Shown here one piece after another: positions 28,183 to 37,373 of a stretch of DNA of 64,000 nt (its first letter is position 1; each line of letters begins with the position of its first letter). Location: assembly GCF_030440555.1 (NCBI RefSeq), contig NZ_CP047118.1:124001-188000 (forward strand), written 5' to 3'. A model generated the notes under the pieces. That model did no database searches and was not told where the DNA came from. It saw only the letters and a list, made by a program, of their open reading frames with translations. The stretch comes from Corynebacterium caspium DSM 44850. GTDB lineage: Bacteria; Actinomycetota; Actinomycetes; Mycobacteriales; Mycobacteriaceae. Made by a program: the position numbers and the translations under genes.

Positions 28183-28943
28183 CGGCTGCTGCGTGGATTA
28201 TCGCAGCAATAGTGATATTGCTGTGGGGACCACCCACACCGCTGGTGCGCCTTGGTTTAACAGGAGTTAATGGTGTGGGGGATCGCAGGTGGAGAATGCG
28301 GTTAAAAAACCAACTGGGGCTAAATATAGCTATTTTATCTGCTATTGGTGGGGGAATTATTTTATGGGGTCGGGCCTCAATTTTAATAAGTTTGGGAATA
28401 ATTATTGCCACAGCTACGTGGCGAGTACGCAAATATCAACAGCAACACCTGCGTACCGGGGAAAGCCTGAGTGCAGAAGCCTTTTTAGCAGCCGTAGTAA
28501 GCCAATTACAGGCCGGTTCCAGCCCGCAGCAGGCAGTAGAAATTGCGGCAGAAACGCATCCTTGCATCGCCAGCCAGCAGCTTTTAGCCACCGCATATGG
28601 GGCCGCACCGGAAAGTCGATTAGCTGCGTTATGGGTGGCTGCTAGAGAACACGGTATAAGTATTGCGCCGCTATTAGCAGCCGAAGAAGAGGGGCTTAAG
28701 CAGCAACGTCGACTAGCAAAAAGAATTCAAGCTCTGTTAAGTGGGCCTAAAGCCACGGCAATCATCTTGGCATTTTTACCTGCAGCTGGCTTGGGCTTAG
28801 GAAGCGCGATGGGAGCTAAACCAATAGCTTTTCTTCTCGGAGGAGGCTTTGGCGGCATAGCTTTAATAAGTGGTATTGCTTTAATCGCCGGGGGTTTGGT
28901 TTGGTCAGAGGTATTAATCGGGAGAGTCGGGGGAAATATATGA
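28170..28943 (+). CDS. TadB-like pilus platform protein
   Basis: A 257-residue membrane protein of the T2SS-F (GspF) family. Helices lie near the N-terminus, at about residues 50-85, and as a pair near 195-250. The cytoplasmic GspF helical domain shows AAVVSQLQAGSSPQQAVEIAAE. It forms the inner-membrane base of the pilus with TadC. ATG 28170 lies inside the end of tadA; its stop overlaps the tadC start (ATGA). Confidence 0.82.
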   Translation: MGEITAAAWIIAAIVILLWGPPTPLVRLGLTGVNGVGDRRWRMRLKNQLGLNIAILSAIGGGIILWGRASILISLGIIIATATWRVRKYQQQHLRTGESLSAEAFLAAVVSQLQAGSSPQQAVEIAAETHPCIASQQLLATAYGAAPESRLAALWVAAREHGISIAPLLAAEEEGLKQQRRLAKRIQALLSGPKATAIILAFLPAAGLGLGSAMGAKPIAFLLGGGFGGIALISGIALIAGGLVWSEVLIGRVGGNI

Positions 28944-29644
28944 AAATCGCCAGTTTAATATTATTTGCTTTAGCTTTAATGATTGGCAGAAATTCGCCAC
29001 ACAGCCGTATTCAAACAGTCTTATTATCTGATGCCAGCCCGCGTGATGGGCCTTCGCTTAAGAACTTCAAGAGTGCTAAAGAACTGTGCTCGCAACTAAC
29101 TGGGCCCTGGTTAAATAAGCTAATTGCGTCCTTAAGTACGCCGTTATGGAAAGACGGCGAACTTCCCCTCGCTGCAGATATTGAGCTCTATGCAGCAGGT
29201 ATTAGTGCTGGGTTGAGCCCGACGGCTGCCGCAGGGATCATCGCTGAAGTGCTCACCGCAAGCTGTAGAAATACTATGCCAGCAGGGGTTAATACGGGGG
29301 AGAAATTAGTGCGGCAGCGCCGAGATCTTTGGCAATCTTTAAGCGCTTTACAAGCCCTTGGAGTAGAACCGGTGCGGGCTTGGGAACCTGCGCGCGGAGT
29401 GCCCGGAGTAGCACAATTAGCCACCATCGAAGTGCTCTCGCACACTGCTGGTTCTCAAGTATCAAATGGGGCCAAGAATATTGCTGCCGGGTTAAGAGAT
29501 ACCGCCACAGATCAAGTAATTAGTGCGGCGGAACGCGCTGGGGTGTTAATTGCGATTCCGCTTAGTTTTTGTTTCTTACCTGCCTTTTTCATCTTGGGAT
29601 TAGTGCCAGTAATTGTGGGACTAATGGCTGAGATATTTTCTTAA
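28940..29644 (+). CDS. TadC-like pilus platform protein
   Basis: About 234 residues, the second T2SS-F-type platform protein. A hydrophobic N-terminus, the helical domain LYAAGISAGLSPTAAAGIIAEVL, and a C-terminal pair of helices ending in FFILGLVPVIVGLMAE are visible. ATG 28940 overlaps the tadB stop as ATGA and was preferred to in-frame upstream codons. Confidence 0.8.
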   Translation: MKIASLILFALALMIGRNSPHSRIQTVLLSDASPRDGPSLKNFKSAKELCSQLTGPWLNKLIASLSTPLWKDGELPLAADIELYAAGISAGLSPTAAAGIIAEVLTASCRNTMPAGVNTGEKLVRQRRDLWQSLSALQALGVEPVRAWEPARGVPGVAQLATIEVLSHTAGSQVSNGAKNIAAGLRDTATDQVISAAERAGVLIAIPLSFCFLPAFFILGLVPVIVGLMAEIFS

Positions 29645-29671
29645 AACCACCATTTTTTAAAGGAGATTTAA

Positions 29672-29890
29672 ATGTTAATAGTTCGTTTAGTAGCCAATCT
29701 GCAGGAAAAGCAGCGCAAAATTACCCAAGTATTGGCCAATGATGAAGGCATGACTACCTTGGAATATGCCTTGGGATTAGTTGCAGCCGCAGCTTTAGCA
29801 GGGGTGCTCTATGTAATTGTTAAAAGCCCAGCTGTATATAGCGCTTTTGAAGGAATTATTACCGATGCTTTGGCTAATGGATCCGGTTAA
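29672..29890 (+). CDS. Flp-type pilin, DUF4244 family
   Basis: A 72-residue prepilin. After a short basic leader, NDEGMTTLEYALGLVAAAALAGVLYVIV is the pilin signature: a glycine cleavage site, Glu at +5 of the processed chain and one hydrophobic helix. It is the likely major subunit of the Tad pilus. AAAGGAG eight bases upstream is the strongest ribosome site of the operon, fitting a highly made structural protein. The gene overlaps tadE by 14 bases. No prepilin peptidase gene is present in this locus. Confidence 0.88.
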   Translation: MLIVRLVANLQEKQRKITQVLANDEGMTTLEYALGLVAAAALAGVLYVIVKSPAVYSAFEGIITDALANGSG

Positions 29891-30230
29891 AAGCTGGCTA
29901 CAGCAGCTAGTAGTACCACTGCGTAATAGCCGCGGCATGGTCACTGTGGAAGCTGCTATTGCCCTGGGCAGTTTGGTAACTGTGGGAGCTTTGCTCATTA
30001 GTGGGATTGGGATTATGGCTACCACTATTGCGGTAACTGATGCTGCTGGTGCCGCAGCTAGATCTCTAGCCATCGGGGTGGATTATCACCCACCGGCGCA
30101 TATTCAGATAACCCAAAGTCAAGCAGGAGATTTCCTCAAGGTGGAGGCCACAGCACCAGTGGTAATTATTGGCAAAGTATCTGCTAGTGCTTATTTTCCT
30201 AAGGAAAATGCCTATGCAAATGGCCAATAA
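29877..30230 (+). CDS. TadE-like minor pilin
   Basis: A 117-residue protein with the TadE motif NSRGMVTVEAAIALGSLVTVGALL, a pilin-like helix with Glu at +5 or nearby. It is thought to be a minor pseudopilin. ATG 29877 lies within the end of the DUF4244 gene and was preferred to earlier in-frame codons at 29817, which would overlap too far. It corresponds to the gene after the pilin in the mycobacterial tad locus. Confidence 0.8.
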   Translation: MDPVKSWLQQLVVPLRNSRGMVTVEAAIALGSLVTVGALLISGIGIMATTIAVTDAAGAAARSLAIGVDYHPPAHIQITQSQAGDFLKVEATAPVVIIGKVSASAYFPKENAYANGQ

Positions 30231-30564
30231 AACTACTAATTTCGGACGTCTTGATGATTCTGGATATATCTCAGTATTTACCGCCATTACTACCCTGGCC
30301 CTAGCGAGCGCGGTCGGAATTGTGGTGTTAATAAGTACTGCGGTAATCCACGGACATCAAGCCCAAGTAGCCGCAGATTTGGTAGCAACTACCGCCGCTT
30401 ATGAATATTTTTTCGGCGATAATGCTTGTCTGCTAGCGCGCGAGGTCGCCGAAATAAATCACGCCGAACTCCAAGACTGCGTGGTTGATACAGATACCGG
30501 AGATGTCCAGGTTGCAGTGGCAGTGGGCAAGCGCGTGCAAAAAGCGCGTGCCGGGCCGCTCTAA
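30214..30564 (+). CDS. Rv3655c/TadG-like pilus-locus protein
   Basis: A 116-residue protein with one helix, DDSGYISVFTAITTLALASAVGIVVLIS, preceded by a Gly at the expected cleavage point, then a small domain with two cysteines (CLLAREVA and LQDCVVD). This matches the last gene of the actinobacterial tad locus (Rv3655c/Rv3654c type). ATG 30214 was chosen because AAGGAA ends seven bases before it; ATGs at 30208 and 30220 are alternatives. It overlaps tadE. Confidence 0.75.
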   Translation: MQMANKTTNFGRLDDSGYISVFTAITTLALASAVGIVVLISTAVIHGHQAQVAADLVATTAAYEYFFGDNACLLAREVAEINHAELQDCVVDTDTGDVQVAVAVGKRVQKARAGPL

Positions 30565-30587
30565 TCGCGCTGCCTGACACTAATCCT

Positions 30588-33080
30588 TTAAGAATCCAGC
30601 AAGGAGACTAAACCACTAAGTAGTTTGATAGCTCCAGCCTTATCTAGTGGATTATTGCCATTGCCGCATTTGGGAGACTGCACACAAGAGGGGCAACCGC
30701 TGGTGCACTCACATGAGCGCACAGCTTCAAATGTGGCGGTTATCCAGGTCTTAAAGCGTCGGAAACCTTCGTCAGCGAAGCCGGCGCCACCTGGATTCCC
30801 GTCATAAACAAAGACTGTGGGTAATAAAGTATCTTGATGCAGCGCAGTAGAAACTCCGCCAATATCCCAGCGATCACAAGTAGCAATTAGCGGTAATAAG
30901 CCTATGGCAGCGTGTTCAGCTGCGTGCAAGGTGCCCGGAATGGCGGCATCTGTAATGCCCATGGCGCTAAGTACTAAAGGATCCACGGTATAAGCCACTG
31001 CGCGGGTATTTAGAATATGCGCGGGCATATCCAATGGCACCTGAGTTTCTGGGGTATCGCCACTATATTTCATCACATAACTAGTAACCCGATTTGTTAC
31101 TTCTACCTCCACATTTGAAACCCACACTCCAGGTCCGAGCTGATAAACCTCCGTGGAATTTGGCTCGGATAATATTCGAATATTGGTCTCAGAACGAGGA
31201 AAAGTAGCATATGCCGGTTCTTCCGGATGCGCCAGAGCTACCCCGCCAGCTAGATCTAACTCATCTATTAGAAAGGATTCACCCTGATGTAGATATACCG
31301 CGCCGGGATGCACAATGCCAGGGGCGCGGTCAGCAGAGATCGTGCCAAGTAGGCGCCCGTCAGTGGCATCAGCAATTAAAACTTCGTTTGCAGCACTCCC
31401 GCGCAGATTCAAAACTGAGTGCGCCGTATCGGGAGAAAATTCTGTCTGCGCAGTTGCCGCAGCACTAAATGGTGCGGGATAAAGCCAGCCATTAGCTCGA
31501 CGTCTTAAATAGCCTTCAGCAACTAGAGCTTCAGCTACTGCATGTGCCCCAAAATTACTGAGATCAGCAGGGCTTAAAGGTTTTTCTAAGGCGGCACAGT
31601 AAAGATGTCCTCGCAAAATATATGGATTTTGAGGATTAAAAACAGCTTTTTCTACTGGACGGCCCAATAATGCTTCAGGATGGTGCGCCAAATAATTATC
31701 CAAAGGTTCATCGCGGGCCACAAATACCACCAAAGAACCTTGGCCGCGCCTTCCAGCCCGGCCTGCCTGTTGCCAAAAAGAAGCAATAGTGCCGGGATAA
31801 CCAGCAGTAACGACAGCATCCAAGCCGCCGATATCCACCCCAAGTTCTAAAGCGCTGGTGGTAGCGACCCCTAGAAGTGAACCGTCTTCAAGATCTTTTT
31901 CTAAACGCCTACGATCCTCTGCTAAATAACCTGCGCGGTAAGCCGCCACCCTCGTGGCATCGTCAGCCCTACCTGCAGTGCGCAAAGACTCTGCTGTGCG
32001 CAGCGCAACTACCTCAGCACTGCGCCTAGAGCGCACAAACGTAATGGTACGAGCCCCAATTCCAATCAAAGATGCCATTAGATCTGCAGCTTCAGAAGTC
32101 GCGGCGCGGCGCACAGGAGCCCCATTAACCCCGTGTGTATCCGGCAAAATCGCAGGCTGCCAAAGCATTAAGGTGCGTTCGCCATGGGGTGCTGCATCGT
32201 TAGTAATAGCGGTGATCGCCGTTATATCTACACCAATAAGTTTGGCAGCCTGTGCAGCTGGATCATTAGCAGTGGCAGAGGCCAAAATAAATACCGGATC
32301 TGCACCATATGCTTGGGCTATCCGACGTAAACGCTGCAGCACCAAAGCGATATTGGCTCCAAAAACTCCGCGATAAGTATGGCATTCGTCAATAATCACA
32401 AACCGTAAATGCCGAAAAAAGCGGGCAAAGCGCTGATGATTACGCAATATTCCCGTATGCAACATATCTGGATTACTTAAGATATAGCGCGAATGCTCCC
32501 GGATACCAGCACGTATTTCCTGCTCAGTATCGCCATCATAAGGTGCAGGAAAAAGCGTCTCTAAGCCGGAAACTTGCTGGCAGAGCTGATTAATCGAGCG
32601 AAGTTGATCAGATCCTAAAGCCTTGGTGGGAGTTAAATAAAGGGCACACCCTAAAGGATCCACGTCTTGGGCCAGTTTTGAAAGTACTGGCAACTGATAA
32701 GCCAAAGATTTTCCCGAGGATGTCCCAGTAGCTAGAACGACGTGATGTCCTTCCCAAGCAGCTGTAGCTGCACGGGCTTGGTGTTCGTAGAGCTGCCTAA
32801 CTCCTTTATCCACTAATTGTTGTCGCAGTGGCGGATATACCCACTCTGGCCAGGGAATATATTTAGCTTCGCGCGCCGGAAGAGTACCTAAATAAGTGCA
32901 AGCAGAATCTGGAAATTCTGCAATCAGGGAGGTAGATATTTCTGCGCCCCAAGAATTTGGGTTAATAACGGGAAGCTCCGCTCTGGGTGTAGCTAAAAAA
33001 TGGCGATTATCTGCAGAAATACCTGCAGAAATACTTAAGGAAGAACCTGGGCGGGGGTGATTTTCCACTAGTGTTTTCAC
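30588..33080 (-). CDS. DEAD/DEAH-box helicase with DUF1998 domain (MrfA-like)
   Basis: An 830-residue superfamily 2 helicase. ATGTSSGKSLAYQLPV is Walker A, IDECHTYRG the DECH box, ASATAND motif III, and GRAGRRGQGSLVVF motif VI. The C-terminal DUF1998 region ends in a four-cysteine metal site, CECTSGCPSCVQSPKCG. The family includes Bacillus MrfA, a mitomycin repair helicase, and Rv3649 next to cspA in M. tuberculosis. It converges on the tad operon and is divergent from cspA. Confidence 0.9.
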   Translation of the reverse strand: MKTLVENHPRPGSSLSISAGISADNRHFLATPRAELPVINPNSWGAEISTSLIAEFPDSACTYLGTLPAREAKYIPWPEWVYPPLRQQLVDKGVRQLYEHQARAATAAWEGHHVVLATGTSSGKSLAYQLPVLSKLAQDVDPLGCALYLTPTKALGSDQLRSINQLCQQVSGLETLFPAPYDGDTEQEIRAGIREHSRYILSNPDMLHTGILRNHQRFARFFRHLRFVIIDECHTYRGVFGANIALVLQRLRRIAQAYGADPVFILASATANDPAAQAAKLIGVDITAITAITNDAAPHGERTLMLWQPAILPDTHGVNGAPVRRAATSEAADLMASLIGIGARTITFVRSRRSAEVVALRTAESLRTAGRADDATRVAAYRAGYLAEDRRRLEKDLEDGSLLGVATTSALELGVDIGGLDAVVTAGYPGTIASFWQQAGRAGRRGQGSLVVFVARDEPLDNYLAHHPEALLGRPVEKAVFNPQNPYILRGHLYCAALEKPLSPADLSNFGAHAVAEALVAEGYLRRRANGWLYPAPFSAAATAQTEFSPDTAHSVLNLRGSAANEVLIADATDGRLLGTISADRAPGIVHPGAVYLHQGESFLIDELDLAGGVALAHPEEPAYATFPRSETNIRILSEPNSTEVYQLGPGVWVSNVEVEVTNRVTSYVMKYSGDTPETQVPLDMPAHILNTRAVAYTVDPLVLSAMGITDAAIPGTLHAAEHAAIGLLPLIATCDRWDIGGVSTALHQDTLLPTVFVYDGNPGGAGFADEGFRRFKTWITATFEAVRSCECTSGCPSCVQSPKCGNGNNPLDKAGAIKLLSGLVSLLDS

Positions 33081-33223
33081 CCCTTAAGGATTCGCGAAAA
33101 AGAAGGCATGACCTGCAGGAAGCTCAAATTTTAAGAATGTTGAAAATATCATGATAGCGCTTTAGTGCTCAATTCGTGAGAGACACTCATAACTGGTCGC
33201 TGTTTCTGCGCGCAGTGTTTAGG

Positions 33224-33253
33224 CGCTCGCACTTAAGAAAAATCACGCGAGCG
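33224..33253. repeat. Inverted repeat upstream of cspA
   Basis: CGCTCGC (33224-33230) and GCGAGCG (33247-33253) can form a hairpin with a 16-base A-rich loop. It lies about 150 bases before the cspA start, in the gap between the helicase and cspA. It may be part of the cspA promoter region or a terminator. The rest of the gap (33081-33406) holds no gene and probably encodes the long leader typical of cold-shock mRNAs. Confidence 0.45.
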
Positions 33254-33406
33254 TCCAGTGCTTTCTAGTTTGGTCGCGTTCTGTCATTACAGACGTGTCC
33301 GTTAGTGCCTGGAGTTCGAGTTCGGTTCGACCCCGGAAGATTATCCCCTGGATATCTAACGGTTTTAATATCCCCGCCTTAGTTTTAAAGAAGATAGGTA
33401 CACAAA

Positions 33407-33610
33407 ATGGCACAGGGAACTGTAAAATGGTTCAACGCTGAAAAAGGTTTCGGCTTCATCGCTCCTGAAGATGGATCCGCAGACGTATTCGTTCACTACT
33501 CCGAGGTACAGGGCTCCGGCTTCCGTACTCTCGAAGAGAACCAAAAGGTTGAATTCGAAGTAGGCGAAGGCGCTAAGGGTCCGCAGGCCCAGCAGGTACG
33601 CGCTCTTTAA
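33407..33610 (+). CDS. cspA: Cold-shock protein CspA
   Basis: A 67-residue single cold-shock domain that binds single-stranded nucleic acid. The RNA-binding motifs KGFGFI and VFVHY are intact, and the end [19 protein letters not shown] sequence matches corynebacterial CspA. It is transcribed alone: a strong terminator follows. The end of this gene and its terminator have been copied about 260 bases downstream (see 33799-33950). Confidence 0.96.
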   Translation: MAQGTVKWFNAEKGFGFIAPEDGSADVFVHYSEVQGSGFRTLEENQKVEFEVGEGAKGPQAQQVRAL

Positions 33611-33636
33611 TTAGAGAGCTTGCTTAACTAAGCCTT

Positions 33637-33679
33637 AAACCGCACCCGCTTCCCGCAAGGGCGGCCGGTGCGGTTTTTC
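33637..33679 (+). terminator. cspA terminator
   Basis: AAACCGCACC (33637-33646) pairs with GGTGCGGTTT (33667-33676), followed by TTT. The loop includes a smaller CCCGCAAGGGCGG stem. Confidence 0.85.
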
Positions 33680-33798
33680 CATGCCCGAGTTTTGTAAACA
33701 GCAAATAAAGACAATTTCATGAATTTAGTTCTCATTTGACATTTCCTTTAAATAAGTGGACCGAATAATGTCAAAAAGATAGAATCCCAAAAAGAATA

Positions 33799-33871
33799 TG
33801 TGCCAAAGCTTGAATTTGAACTAGGTGAAGGCGCTAAGGGTCCGCAGGCCCAGCAGGTATGCGCTCTTTAA
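33799..33871 (+). pseudogene. cspA 3'-end duplicate
   Basis: This stretch encodes [22 protein letters not shown] and a stop, a copy of the last 22 or so codons of cspA. Several silent changes and Val-to-Leu and Arg-to-Cys changes are seen. No start or 5' part exists, so it is a dead fragment. It marks the left edge of the decayed patch that runs to about 36.0 kb. Confidence 0.8.
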
Positions 33872-33905
33872 TTAGAGAGCTTAGAGAGCTTGCTTAACTA
33901 AGCCT

Positions 33906-33950
33906 TAAACCGCACCCGCTTCCCGCAAGGGCGGCCAGTGCAGTTTTCCT
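33906..33950 (+). repeat. Second copy of the cspA terminator
   Basis: The hairpin region of the cspA terminator recurs here with two changes in the right arm (CCAGTGCAGTTTT), so the stem is weaker. Between the dead cspA end and this copy the ten bases AGAGAGCTTA are tandemly repeated. Together, 33550-33680 and 33810-33950 form a direct repeat of about 130 bases. Confidence 0.8.
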
Positions 33951-34030
33951 CATACCCGGGGCGACCGTTGAAATATTCACCGTTTACGAAGAACAAGAGG
34001 TGAAGTAGGTCGGGCAGCAAGAAACTCCAC

Positions 34031-35278
34031 TTACCGGGGTATACAAGTACCACATTTGATAGATTCGGGTCTATCTCTTGTATAAATACCTCTCAGAGAT
34101 GTATTGGCAACCATATTATTACCGAATCTCATTATAATCTTTGTGTATGGTGCAAAATCATTGTGCCCTCGAAGTATCTTAGGAGTTGTTATACAAGTGG
34201 GATTTAGAAGACCTACAGTTGAAATGTGATATGTCCTATTTTTATCTTCATCTTCATCACGAAAACCAGCAATATGTGCAAAGTGTCCATCAAAAGTAAC
34301 AAAGTACACCCATTTCATTTCCTTTAGCAAGTCATAAAGTTTACTATTATCAGGATTTAATAGATTGATAACTGCTAAGCCTTTTTTGGTGAATGCAATA
34401 ATAAATATTGTCGATTATTTTCCTGTTTCTTTCATATGCATAACTAGGTTCGAAATCAATAGGTATCTCACTTTTCAGCACTAATGCAGCAGCAGTTTCT
34501 ATGAAGTTAAAAGCTATAGCAGGGGATAGTGCATTAGGATTAAGGGGATCAACGACGAGAGATGGCCTATATAAAGAAACTTCGTCTCCATTTTTAATGG
34601 GGTATTCAAAATGAGATTCGAAAGGTTTTGGTTATTTTTCCATCGGGGGTCCATATGACTAGATTTGAGGTTCCGGGCCCATGTATTCCTAGATCGGTTT
34701 ATGGATTATATTCTGCCCACCGAGCAGATCTGTCATCGCAGGCGGTGAAAGCAGAATTGAATCTGCTTACTCTAAGAGTTTTAACAGAGTCAGTTGAAAC
34801 TAAAACTAATAGTTGGCCGCATTGAGGTATGTCCGGCATTGTGTCTATATTGAATGCAAAGATTGCTGTTTTACCACCATATGAACCGTTGGAATAGTTT
34901 AATTTAGTATCGGTAGGCCAATAACGTCTTTACTTATCGTATTTAGCCGTATACGTTTTTCGATTTTAAATTCATTATCAATTAACACTAGGCTACCTTT
35001 TTCGGTAGCCACAAAACCTTTGTCAATTCGATGAATATACCCGTCATAATTTGTGTCTAAAAGTTCAGACGTGCCGTCAGTGTCATTAGGTCCACTCCAA
35101 AATAATATATCCGAGTTATTTACTGAGACACGGTTTAATGTAGACAGTCCAAAATATTCAACGTCATTAGCGTCTGGTGTGGGGCTATTTGGAGGCATCT
35201 TTAAAATATTGATTAAGTTTCCCAAAATCAAAATCGATAAAACTGAAAAAATAAAAATCGCTTAAATATCCGGCGCAT
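34031..35278 (-). pseudogene. Membrane-anchored hypothetical protein, decayed
   Basis: A former gene of about 410 codons, now broken. The start ATG at 35278 has GGAGGA upstream and begins MRRIFKR. A frameshift follows, after which the frame gives a membrane helix (IFIFSVLSILILG) and an outside region with DTNYDGYIHRIDKGFVATEKG. Further pieces in changing frames read GGKTAIFAFNIDTMPDIPQ, a TAA stop, GPGTSNLVIWTPDGKITKTF, another shift, then AFTKKGLAVINLLNPDNS and YFVTFDGHFAHIAGF up to the stop at 34031. The repeated short beta-strand phrases suggest a beta-propeller-like outside domain, but this is a guess. At least three frameshifts and one in-frame stop are present. Its start overlaps the LGFP pseudogene. 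Confidence 0.7.
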
Positions 35279-35965
35279 ACGTTATTTCCTCCACATTATC
35301 GGAATCCTTAATATCAAATGGGTAGACACCGAAAGAGCGGATAAATCCAAAATGTTTATTGCTTGCAAAGTGTGTAGTTACTGAATGTGCCCCAGTTGAG
35401 GGATGCTAGTAAATATGCCCATTGATGAAGGTATTACGGCGTCCTCTTCCATCAGGAACACCGAGTTCGTGGGACGTGGGCCAGGTAAGAAAACTGCGTG
35501 GCCCGCCGAGTTCATCGTATCGTTGCCTGATAGCCCCACATACTTGGTAGGGACTAGGCCAATATGTCCGACAAGTATTTGGAGAATTTCGATATCCTGC
35601 AGCTCGGGTGGTCTGAAGTTTTTTGGCTTCTTGTAATTCGGCCCGGTCTGCTTCCTCCTTAGTAAACCTGCCAGGTATCCCTTCTTTATCAGAGCGCATT
35701 GTCCCTGGCTTTATGCGCGTTTTGGTTGGGTAGTAGGTTCCCAGTTGCTTCCAGCAGCGTTATCTATTTTATTATCGTTAAATCCTACTTCGTAGGCGTC
35801 GAGGTTTTCTCGACCCGGTGCTGGTTGTAATAAGGCAGCTTCGGTGCTAGCGCGAACTGTTGCTGCATCCATGCTTTGCTCAGCTATTTGGGCACTAGCT
35901 GTTGCAGGGATATCTAAGCCCAGTGCAATAACACTAACTGCTATAAGGATTTTGCGGATTATCAT
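35262..35965 (-). pseudogene. Secreted LGFP-repeat protein, decayed
   Basis: The start at 35965 gives a signal peptide (MIIRKILIAVSVIALG to ATASA) and an 84-codon frame ending at 35711. A one-base frame change joins it to a frame reading KPGTMRSDKEGIPGRFTKEE and an LGFP-type repeat, VCGAIRQRYDELGGPRSFL. That repeat is cut by an in-frame TAG (35406-35408) where Trp is expected after GHIY. The frame then continues HPSTGAHSVTTHF to a TAA at 35262. LGFP repeats bind the mycolate-arabinogalactan envelope in corynebacteria. Intact relatives have several repeats; only about one and a half remain. Confidence 0.72.
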
Positions 35966-36325
35966 GGGGTGCTCTCTTTTAATTTCTTTTAATTTTGATC
36001 TAGCGCATAAGTTCAGTTTTGGACTTTGGGAAGCTTTGCAGGTAAGTAGCAGCGTCTTGCTGCGATAATAATTTCGCACAGGCGTTATGCAGGGCTTATG
36101 TCGAATATTCTGAGAATGGGCCTGCTCTGGAATGACTATTTGTGCCTAGCAAACAGCTGCCAGCGCAGTTTTCTTAGGCTCGAATCGGTGGATTCTGCGG
36201 TATCGGGGGTATTTAAGTGGGTATATTTGCGTCAAATATTGTGATTATTGACACTAAATGCCTGGCCTAAGGGGTAGTGGCAGGGGTATGGGATTGTTAA
36301 AAATCGCCGTCCTGGTTACATATTT

Positions 36326-36718
36326 CTAAATCTTAATTTTGCCGGTAGCAAGCAGCTCCACAGTAGCTAGATCTGCCACACCCCAGTTAAGCTGCGGCAA
36401 ATCAGCTGGAACCATCCACCGAAATTCACCGTGTTCTACAAGTTCGGGATTATTTGCAGTGATAGTGCATAAGTAGGTGCGTAACCGGATTCCAGCGCTT
36501 GTGCCATCGTGCACCAATTGGCCTACGGCTACTCGGCAGCGCAATTCTTCGGCAATCTCTCGAGCTAAAGCTTGCTGCGGAGTTTCCTGCGCTTCAATTT
36601 TACCGCCGGGAAATTCCCAGAGGCCAGGAGATTTTGTGGCTCCGCGGCTGCGTCGGGTGGCTAAAATTAGTCCATCACGGTGGATTACAGCGCCGACAAC
36701 ATCTAGTAACTCAGCCAT
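36326..36718 (-). CDS. MutT-like NUDIX hydrolase
   Basis: A 130-residue protein with a complete NUDIX box, GGKIEAQETPQQALAREIAEEL. LDVVGAVIHRDGLILATRRS and GLWEFPGG are typical of (8-oxo-)dGTP diphosphatases and the related CTP group, which remove damaged nucleotides. ATG 36718 was chosen because homologues start a few residues before the first beta strand; upstream codons add an unlikely leader. It follows the DedA gene on the minus strand with 22 bases between. The 36080-36325 gap holds nothing recognisable. Confidence 0.85.
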   Translation of the reverse strand: MAELLDVVGAVIHRDGLILATRRSRGATKSPGLWEFPGGKIEAQETPQQALAREIAEELRCRVAVGQLVHDGTSAGIRLRTYLCTITANNPELVEHGEFRWMVPADLPQLNWGVADLATVELLATGKIKI

Positions 36719-36740
36719 GTCAATAAGTTTACTAGGGCGG

Positions 36741-37373
36741 TTAAGCCGAGGCTGTGGCGCTTTGAATCTGACGGAATTCGCGATAATGGCTGCCGATGCG
36801 GTCAATTCCAAATCCGACTAATCCGCCTAAAATTAGGCCAATTACCATGCCAATAAGGGGGTATTCCGAAACTAAACGTCCGCCGACATATCCCACACAG
36901 CAAGCTTGGAAAGACCAAATAGCTGCGCCTATGGTGTCAAAAATGAAAAATTTCCACCAAGGATAGCGGGTGGATCCCAAAATAATCGTTAGTACCCAAC
37001 GAGCCCAAGGGATAAAGCGAGCCACAATTATGGTAAATCCGGGTTTTTCTGTGACTGCACCTTGGGCCCATTCCACGGCGGTGACTACTTTGGAAGCCCC
37101 CGGTAGGCGGCGAAATTTCCGTCCGGCTCGAAACATCCTTCCCCCAAGGAAATAGCTGAGATTATCGCCAATCATGGCAGCAATGAGCCCGGTAAAAAAG
37201 ATTCCCCAGAAATTAGGGATGCCGCGCGAACCCGTCCAGGAAGAGGCCAAGGTTAAAAGGGTTTCGGCTGGAATAAAGGGGATTAGAGCATCGCCAATTA
37301 CGAATAATCCCAGGGCCGGGTAGATAAACCAGAGCGACATGATCGATTCAATCAGAAGCTCTAGTTGGGCCAC
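36741..37373 (-). CDS. DedA family membrane protein
   Basis: A 210-residue multi-pass protein of the DedA/VTT family, whose members move lipid carriers such as undecaprenyl phosphate across the membrane. It shows IPFIPAETLLTLASSW, the re-entrant motif FFTGLIAAMIGDNLSYFLGGR, and VARFIPWARWVLTIILGSTRYPWWKF with the conserved R-x3-P. The GTG start has AAGGAAG seven bases upstream. The reading frame is intact, so decay of the neighbouring patch stopped before it. Confidence 0.9.
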   Translation of the reverse strand: MAQLELLIESIMSLWFIYPALGLFVIGDALIPFIPAETLLTLASSWTGSRGIPNFWGIFFTGLIAAMIGDNLSYFLGGRMFRAGRKFRRLPGASKVVTAVEWAQGAVTEKPGFTIIVARFIPWARWVLTIILGSTRYPWWKFFIFDTIGAAIWSFQACCVGYVGGRLVSEYPLIGMVIGLILGGLVGFGIDRIGSHYREFRQIQSATASA

